Assembly: GCA_963834965.1 (NCBI GenBank)
Contig: CAWIEI010000017.1
Coordinates: forward strand, 186,001-250,000
DNA length: 64,000 bases
Reading direction: 5' to 3'
Source of the DNA: Fodinibacter sp963834965
GTDB lineage: Bacteria; Actinomycetota; Actinomycetes; Actinomycetales; Dermatophilaceae
Below are positions 60,018 through 64,000 of this stretch, piece by piece; positions within the stretch are counted from its first letter, which is position 1; every line of letters starts with the position of its first letter. The notes under the pieces are model-generated. The model saw only the letters and a list, made by a program, of their open reading frames with translations. It was not told the DNA's origin and did not search any database. Both the position numbers and the translations under genes were made by a program.

Positions 60018-60824
60018 ATGGCCGAGCTGCACGTGACCTCCGCGTCGAACCCCCGCCTCCGGGCGGTGCTCGCGCTGCGCCGGCGCCGGGTGCGCGAGCA
60101 GGAGGGCCGCACGGTCGTCGACGGTTACGAGGAGATCGCCCTGGCCCTCGACGCCGGGGTGGTGCCCGACACCGTGCTGCACTGCCCCGAGCTGATGCTC
60201 GACCCCCAGCGCCAGTCGGCCCTGGTCGAGCGGGCCCGTGCGCTGGGGGCGAGCACCATCCGGTGCAGCCGCGCGGCCTTCGAGAAGGTCGCCTACCGCG
60301 AGGGCCCCGACGGGTTCCTCGCCGTGGTTCCGGTGGCTGGGGCCGCCCTCGACGACCTCGTGCTGCCGCCCGACCCGCTCGTGCTGGTCTGCGAAGGGCT
60401 CGAGAAGCCCGGCAACCTGGGGGCGGTGCTGCGCACGGCGGATGCCGCGGGCGTCGTCGCCGTCGTGGCCGCCGACCCGGTCACCGACTGGGGCAACCCG
60501 AACGTGGTGCGCTCGAGCAAGGGCACGGTGTTCTCCGTGCCGGTGGCCGCCGCGAGCACCGCGGAGGTGCTGGCCTGGTTGCGGCGCAACGGCATCCGGT
60601 TGGTGGCGACCACCCCCGACACCGACACCGCGCACACGGCAGTCGACTACCGGGGGGCGGTGGCGATTGCCGTGGGCACCGAGAAGGAAGGCCTCACCGA
60701 CGTCGCACTGGATGCCGCCGACGCCCGGGTGCGCATCCCGATGGTGGGCCGGGTCAACTCGCTCAACGCGGCCACGGCCGCGGCGGTCGTGGTGTACGAG
60801 GCGGTCCGACAGCGCTCAGCGTGA
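60018..60824 (+). CDS. SpoU/TrmH-family RNA 2'-O-methyltransferase
   Basis: 268 residues from ATG 60018. An N-terminal substrate-binding domain (1-95) is followed by the knotted SPOUT catalytic domain. Motif 1 is CEGLEKPGNLGAVLRTADAA, motif 2 is AVGTEKEGLTD, and motif 3 is IPMVGRVNSLNAATAAAVVV, which forms the trefoil knot and SAM site. The target, an rRNA or tRNA ribose, is not predictable from sequence alone; the family includes TsnR-like 23S rRNA methyltransferases. Confidence 0.93.
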   Translation: MAELHVTSASNPRLRAVLALRRRRVREQEGRTVVDGYEEIALALDAGVVPDTVLHCPELMLDPQRQSALVERARALGASTIRCSRAAFEKVAYREGPDGFLAVVPVAGAALDDLVLPPDPLVLVCEGLEKPGNLGAVLRTADAAGVVAVVAADPVTDWGNPNVVRSSKGTVFSVPVAAASTAEVLAWLRRNGIRLVATTPDTDTAHTAVDYRGAVAIAVGTEKEGLTDVALDAADARVRIPMVGRVNSLNAATAAAVVVYEAVRQRSA

Positions 60825-60931
60825 GGCTGGTGTGACCTGTGTGACGTGCTGTGGTTCCGCGGACGCCGCGGTGAGGCAGGTGCACAGGGCCGTGTCAAGA
60901 GCATGCCTTTCGGTGTGCGACGATGACGTGC

Positions 60932-61567
60932 ATGCGAGTTGACCACGTCGTCTATGCCGCCGAGCGCGACGGCCTCAAGGCCACGGCGCAGCGCCTCGCG
61001 GAGCAGATCGGCGTGACGCCGGTCGATGGGGGAGTCCACCCGCGCTTCGGGACGCGCAACATCATCCTGCCGCTCGCCCACGAGCGGTACGTCGAGGTCG
61101 TCGAGGTGCTCGACCACCCCGCCAGTGACAAGGCGCCCTTCGGGCAGGCCGTGCGGGCCCGCTCCGAGGCAGGCGGCGGCTGGCTCGGGTGGGTCGTTCA
61201 GGTCGACGACATCTCCGAGGTAGAGACCCGGCTGGGCCGCACCGCGGTGCTGGGCAACCGGCACCGCCCCGACGGGGTCGAGCTGCGCTGGCGCCAGGTC
61301 GGGGTCAAGGGCCTGCAGGCCGACCCGCAGCTGCCGTACTTCATCGAGTGGGAGGCCGGCGTGCCGCACCCCTCCGACGACGCGCACACCGAGGTCACCA
61401 TGCAGACGATCCAGATCGCCGGCGACCCCGACCGGGTGCGCGAGTGGCTCGGCCTGCCGGCCGACAGCACCTCGTCGGTCATCGACTTCGAGTTCGTCTC
61501 GCCGCACGGCACGCCGGGCCTGATGGCGGTCACCTTCGAGACCGCCGCCGGCGAGGTCACCATCTGA
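60932..61567 (+). CDS. VOC-like (Glyoxalase_3 type) protein
   Basis: ATG 60932 (MRVDHVVYAAERDGLKATAQ) is chosen; an ATG three codons upstream at 60923 is possible. 211 residues. The N-terminus and GVHPRFGTRNIILPLAHERY follow the Glyoxalase_3/VOC pattern, where the first His (MRVDHVVYA) and a later Glu (YVEVVEVLDHP) are the likely metal ligands. The C-terminal half repeats the fold with a weaker pattern. Substrate unknown. Confidence 0.9.
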   Translation: MRVDHVVYAAERDGLKATAQRLAEQIGVTPVDGGVHPRFGTRNIILPLAHERYVEVVEVLDHPASDKAPFGQAVRARSEAGGGWLGWVVQVDDISEVETRLGRTAVLGNRHRPDGVELRWRQVGVKGLQADPQLPYFIEWEAGVPHPSDDAHTEVTMQTIQIAGDPDRVREWLGLPADSTSSVIDFEFVSPHGTPGLMAVTFETAAGEVTI

Positions 61568-61583
61568 CCTGCGTCACCTGCAA

Positions 61584-63866
61584 TCAGTCGCGAGACCAGC
61601 CGCGCAGCCGCAGGCTGTTCGACACCACGAGCACGCTCGACATCGCCATCGCGGCGCCGGCGATCATCGGGTTGAGCAACCCGGCCATCGCGAGCGGGAT
61701 CGCCGCGACGTTGTAGCCGAACGCCCAGCCGAGGTTCTGCTTGATGATGCGCAGGGTGGCCCGCGACAGCCCGATGGCATCGACGACGGCGGGCAGCTCG
61801 GCCCGCAGCAGCACGATGTCGGCGGAGTCGGCGGCCACGTCGGCGCCGCTGCCCATGGCGATGCCGAGGTCAGCCTGGGCCAGAGCCGCGGCGTCGTTGA
61901 CACCGTCACCGACCATCGCGACCACCTTGCCGCGGGCCTGGAGGTCGGCGATCATCGCGTGCTTGTCCTCGGGGCGCACGTCGGCGAGCACCCGGCCCAC
62001 GGGGATGCCGACCTCGCGCGCGACCGCCAGCGCCGCGGCGTCGTGGTCGCCGGTGAGCAGGTAGGCAGGGAGCCCGGCAGCGGTGAGGTCGCGGATCGCC
62101 TGGGCCGAGCTCTCGCGCACCGTGTCGGCGACGGTGAGGGAGGCCTGCGCCCGCCCGTGCCAGCCGACCCAGACGGTGGTGCCGTCGACCGTGGGCCGCG
62201 CGAGCTCGTCAGGCACCTCGTCGAACAGGTCGGCGCGGCCGACGGTGATCTCGGTGTCCTCGACCCTCGCCCGCACACCAGAACCCGGCAGCGACACGAA
62301 GTCGGTGGCCCTCGGCACCTCGAGGGCCCGGCTCGCGGCGGCGGTCACGATGGCCCGGGCCACCGGGTGCTCGCTGCCCGCCTCGACAGCGGCGGCGGCA
62401 CGCAGGGCCTGGTCCTTGGGGAGGCCGGCGGCGGTCGCGACGTCGACGAGGGTCATCTCGCCGGTGGTGACCGTGCCGGTCTTGTCGAGCACGACGGCGT
62501 CGATCCGCCGGGTGTCCTCGAGCACGTCGGCGCCCTTGATCAGGATGCCGAGCCGGGCGCCGCGCCCGGTGCCCACCAGCAGCGCGGTCGGCGTGGCCAG
62601 GCCGAGTGCGCAGGGGCAGGCGATGACGAGGACGGAGATGGCGACCTCGAGCGCGCGGGCCTGGTCGCCGGTGGCCATCCACCACCCGGCGAAGGTGAGC
62701 GCGGCGAGCACGAGCACGACGGGGACGAACACGGCCGACACCCGGTCGGCGAGCCGTTGCACGGGCGCCTTGGTGGTCTGCGCGCGCTCCACGAGCCGGG
62801 CGATGCCGGCCAGCGTGGTGTCGGCGCCCACCCGGGTGGCCTCGACGACCAGGCGGCCGGTGGTGTTGATGCTGCCGCCGGTGAGCTCGTCACCGAGGGT
62901 GACCTCGACGGGCAGCGACTCTCCGGTGATGAGCGACGCGTCGACCGCGCTGCTGCCCTCGACCACCCGGCCGTCGGTGGCGACCTTCTCGCCGGGCCGC
63001 ACGAGGAAGCGCTCGCCCACGAGGAGCTGGTCGATGGGAATGCGCGTCTCGGTGATGGTCCCGGTGGCCGGGTCGGTGCGCTCGACGGCGACATCCTTGG
63101 CGCCCAGGCTGAGCAGCCCGCGCAGGGCGTCGCGGGTGCGGTCGGTGGCGCGGGCCTCCATCCACCGCCCGAAGAGCAGGAAGGTGGTCACGACGGTGGC
63201 GCTCTCGAACCAGAGGTTCGACGTCGTCGTGGCTGCCGCAGCGCCGCCGCCGCCCATCATGCTGCCGGCACCACCGGACCCACCGCCGCCGGTCAGCACC
63301 ACGTAGGCCGAGGACAGGTAGGCGGTGAGCACACCGATCGATACGAGGGTGTCCATGGTCGACGCGCCGTGGCGGGCGTTGATGAACGCGGCCTTGTGGA
63401 AAGGCCACCCGCACCACAGCACGACCGGGGTGGCCAGGATCAGCTGCACCCAGCCGCTGTTGTTGATCTCGATGCCGGGCACCATGCCGAGCACCACGAC
63501 GGGCACGGTGAGCACGGCCGCGCTGATCACGTCGACGAGGGAGAAGCGCGGTGCGCTCTCGGATGGTGTGACGGCGTCGGCGGGGTGGGCAGGGTCGTCA
63601 TCCGAAGCTGGCTGTGCAGCGCCACCGATGACCTCGGCGCCGTAGCCGGTGGCACGCACGGTGCTCAGCAGCTGCTCGACCGTGACCGGCCCGGCGAAGC
63701 GGACGGTGGCCTTCTCGGTGGCGAGGTTGACCACGGCATCCACGCCCTCGAGCTTGCCCAGCTTCTTCTCGATGCGGGCCGAGCAGGAGGCACAGGTCAT
63801 GCCGGTGATGGCGAGGTCCACCTCGTGCACCTCGTCGGGAACGGGGCGGTCGGTGGTCTGCGTCAC
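61584..63866 (-). CDS. copA: Copper-exporting P1B-type ATPase
   Basis: 760 residues from GTG 63866. An N-terminal heavy-metal domain has GMTCASC at about 22-28. The TM6 motif CPCALGLATPTAL is near 417-429, the phosphorylation site DKTGTVTTGE is near 461, and the nucleotide-site His is in SEHPVARAIV. YN in FGYNVAAIPLA and MSS in MAMSSVLVVSNSL mark the Cu+ (P1B-1) class. It pumps Cu+ out of the cytoplasm. A Gly/Met-rich loop (SGGAGSMMGGGGAA) between early helices is unusual. CsoR ends two bases before its start, so copper-induced co-transcription is expected. Confidence 0.96.
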   Translation of the reverse strand: MTQTTDRPVPDEVHEVDLAITGMTCASCSARIEKKLGKLEGVDAVVNLATEKATVRFAGPVTVEQLLSTVRATGYGAEVIGGAAQPASDDDPAHPADAVTPSESAPRFSLVDVISAAVLTVPVVVLGMVPGIEINNSGWVQLILATPVVLWCGWPFHKAAFINARHGASTMDTLVSIGVLTAYLSSAYVVLTGGGGSGGAGSMMGGGGAAAATTTSNLWFESATVVTTFLLFGRWMEARATDRTRDALRGLLSLGAKDVAVERTDPATGTITETRIPIDQLLVGERFLVRPGEKVATDGRVVEGSSAVDASLITGESLPVEVTLGDELTGGSINTTGRLVVEATRVGADTTLAGIARLVERAQTTKAPVQRLADRVSAVFVPVVLVLAALTFAGWWMATGDQARALEVAISVLVIACPCALGLATPTALLVGTGRGARLGILIKGADVLEDTRRIDAVVLDKTGTVTTGEMTLVDVATAAGLPKDQALRAAAAVEAGSEHPVARAIVTAAASRALEVPRATDFVSLPGSGVRARVEDTEITVGRADLFDEVPDELARPTVDGTTVWVGWHGRAQASLTVADTVRESSAQAIRDLTAAGLPAYLLTGDHDAAALAVAREVGIPVGRVLADVRPEDKHAMIADLQARGKVVAMVGDGVNDAAALAQADLGIAMGSGADVAADSADIVLLRAELPAVVDAIGLSRATLRIIKQNLGWAFGYNVAAIPLAMAGLLNPMIAGAAMAMSSVLVVSNSLRLRGWSRD

Positions 63867-63867
63867 C

Positions 63868-64000
63868 TCAGCTCCTCACGAGGCGCGCGATCGCGGCCGT
63901 GGCCTCGGCCACCTTGGCGGCGGCGGCGGCGTCGGACTCGCGGGCGGCGTCGACCACGCAGTGCTCGATGTGCTCCTCGAGCAGCTTGATGCTGACGGCC
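63868..64000 (-). CDS. csoR: Copper-sensing repressor CsoR, C-terminal part
   Basis: The window edge cuts the gene; only the last 43 codons and the stop are present. They read AVSIKLLEEHIEHCVVDAAR and continue as a helical Ala-rich stretch to ARLVRS. The Cys in EHCVVDAA matches the conserved third copper ligand of CsoR. CsoR represses copper-efflux genes until Cu+ binds. It lies immediately before copA on the same strand, the usual operon order. Confidence 0.88.
   Translation of the reverse strand, partial: AVSIKLLEEHIEHCVVDAARESDAAAAAKVAEATAAIARLVRS

Overview
The window is a continuous stretch of very GC-rich bacterial chromosome (I estimate about 70% G+C or more by eye) with dense, mostly short-spaced genes, many GTG starts and many 4-base start/stop overlaps. 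The gene content points to a high-GC actinobacterium, most likely of the order Micrococcales (Intrasporangiaceae or a relative). Supporting genes are a fused LysX-type lysyl-tRNA synthetase/lysyl-phosphatidylglycerol synthase, several F420-type oxidoreductases, MptB-like and GT87 mannosyltransferases, a DtxR/IdeR iron box, and actinobacterial families such as DUF5926, DUF4446 and DUF1206. Genus-level placement is inference. I see no prophage, integrase, transposase or CRISPR array, and no tRNA or rRNA gene that I can support.

Layout. 1-9.7 kb: end of a sugar ABC permease; an ECF42-type sigma factor with its DGPF partner; a DUF808 membrane protein; an F420-dependent luciferase-like enzyme divergent from an F420-reductase-like Rossmann protein; a LuxR regulator divergent from a Rid/FAD-oxidase reading frame, with an 18-bp palindrome between them. 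9.7-20 kb: a two-repeat hypothetical protein, an MFS transporter, a MazEF-like toxin/antitoxin pair behind a perfect inverted repeat, the large lysX gene, an alpha/beta hydrolase, and a TPR protein translationally coupled to a luciferase-like/hemerythrin fusion. 20-25.5 kb: a 560-base non-coding gap with two long inverted repeats, a GMC oxidoreductase, a kinase-like phosphotransferase, a VOC protein, a decayed endonuclease/exonuclease/phosphatase gene, and a coupled sigma factor/ogt DNA-repair pair.

25.5-41.6 kb: glycerophosphodiesterase and an anti-sigma-like ATPase; a glycosyl-transfer block (GT2, MptB-like, a large membrane protein, GT87) probably serving cell-envelope lipoglycans; a GDT1-like exporter; DUF4446 with pheA; and a lipid block (acyltransferase, acyl-CoA ligase, patatin, HAD/acyltransferase fusion). 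41.6-51 kb: an iron-box-controlled EfeU permease with a short EfeO-like lipoprotein, EVE, DUF1269, zwf, a diacylglycerol-kinase-like enzyme, DinB, a Na+/H+ antiporter, a LysE-type exporter, and an alpha/beta hydrolase beside a broken DUF2510 gene. 51-64 kb: serS; a histidine kinase/response regulator/ABC exporter operon; a PPOX-class protein; a HAD phosphatase; DUF1206; two PAP2 phosphatases; a SpoU RNA methyltransferase; a VOC protein; and copA with the end of csoR.

The most unusual signals are not genes. The octamer GGATGCCG (either strand) recurs roughly once per kilobase, about ten times my chance estimate. It often forces rare codons (GAT, GCA), and one perfect inverted pair sits between two convergent genes; this resembles the behaviour of DNA uptake sequences. 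A 63-64-bp tandem repeat family occupies two convergent intergenic gaps. A 32-bp palindromic element is inserted twice, in frame, in a membrane mannosyltransferase.
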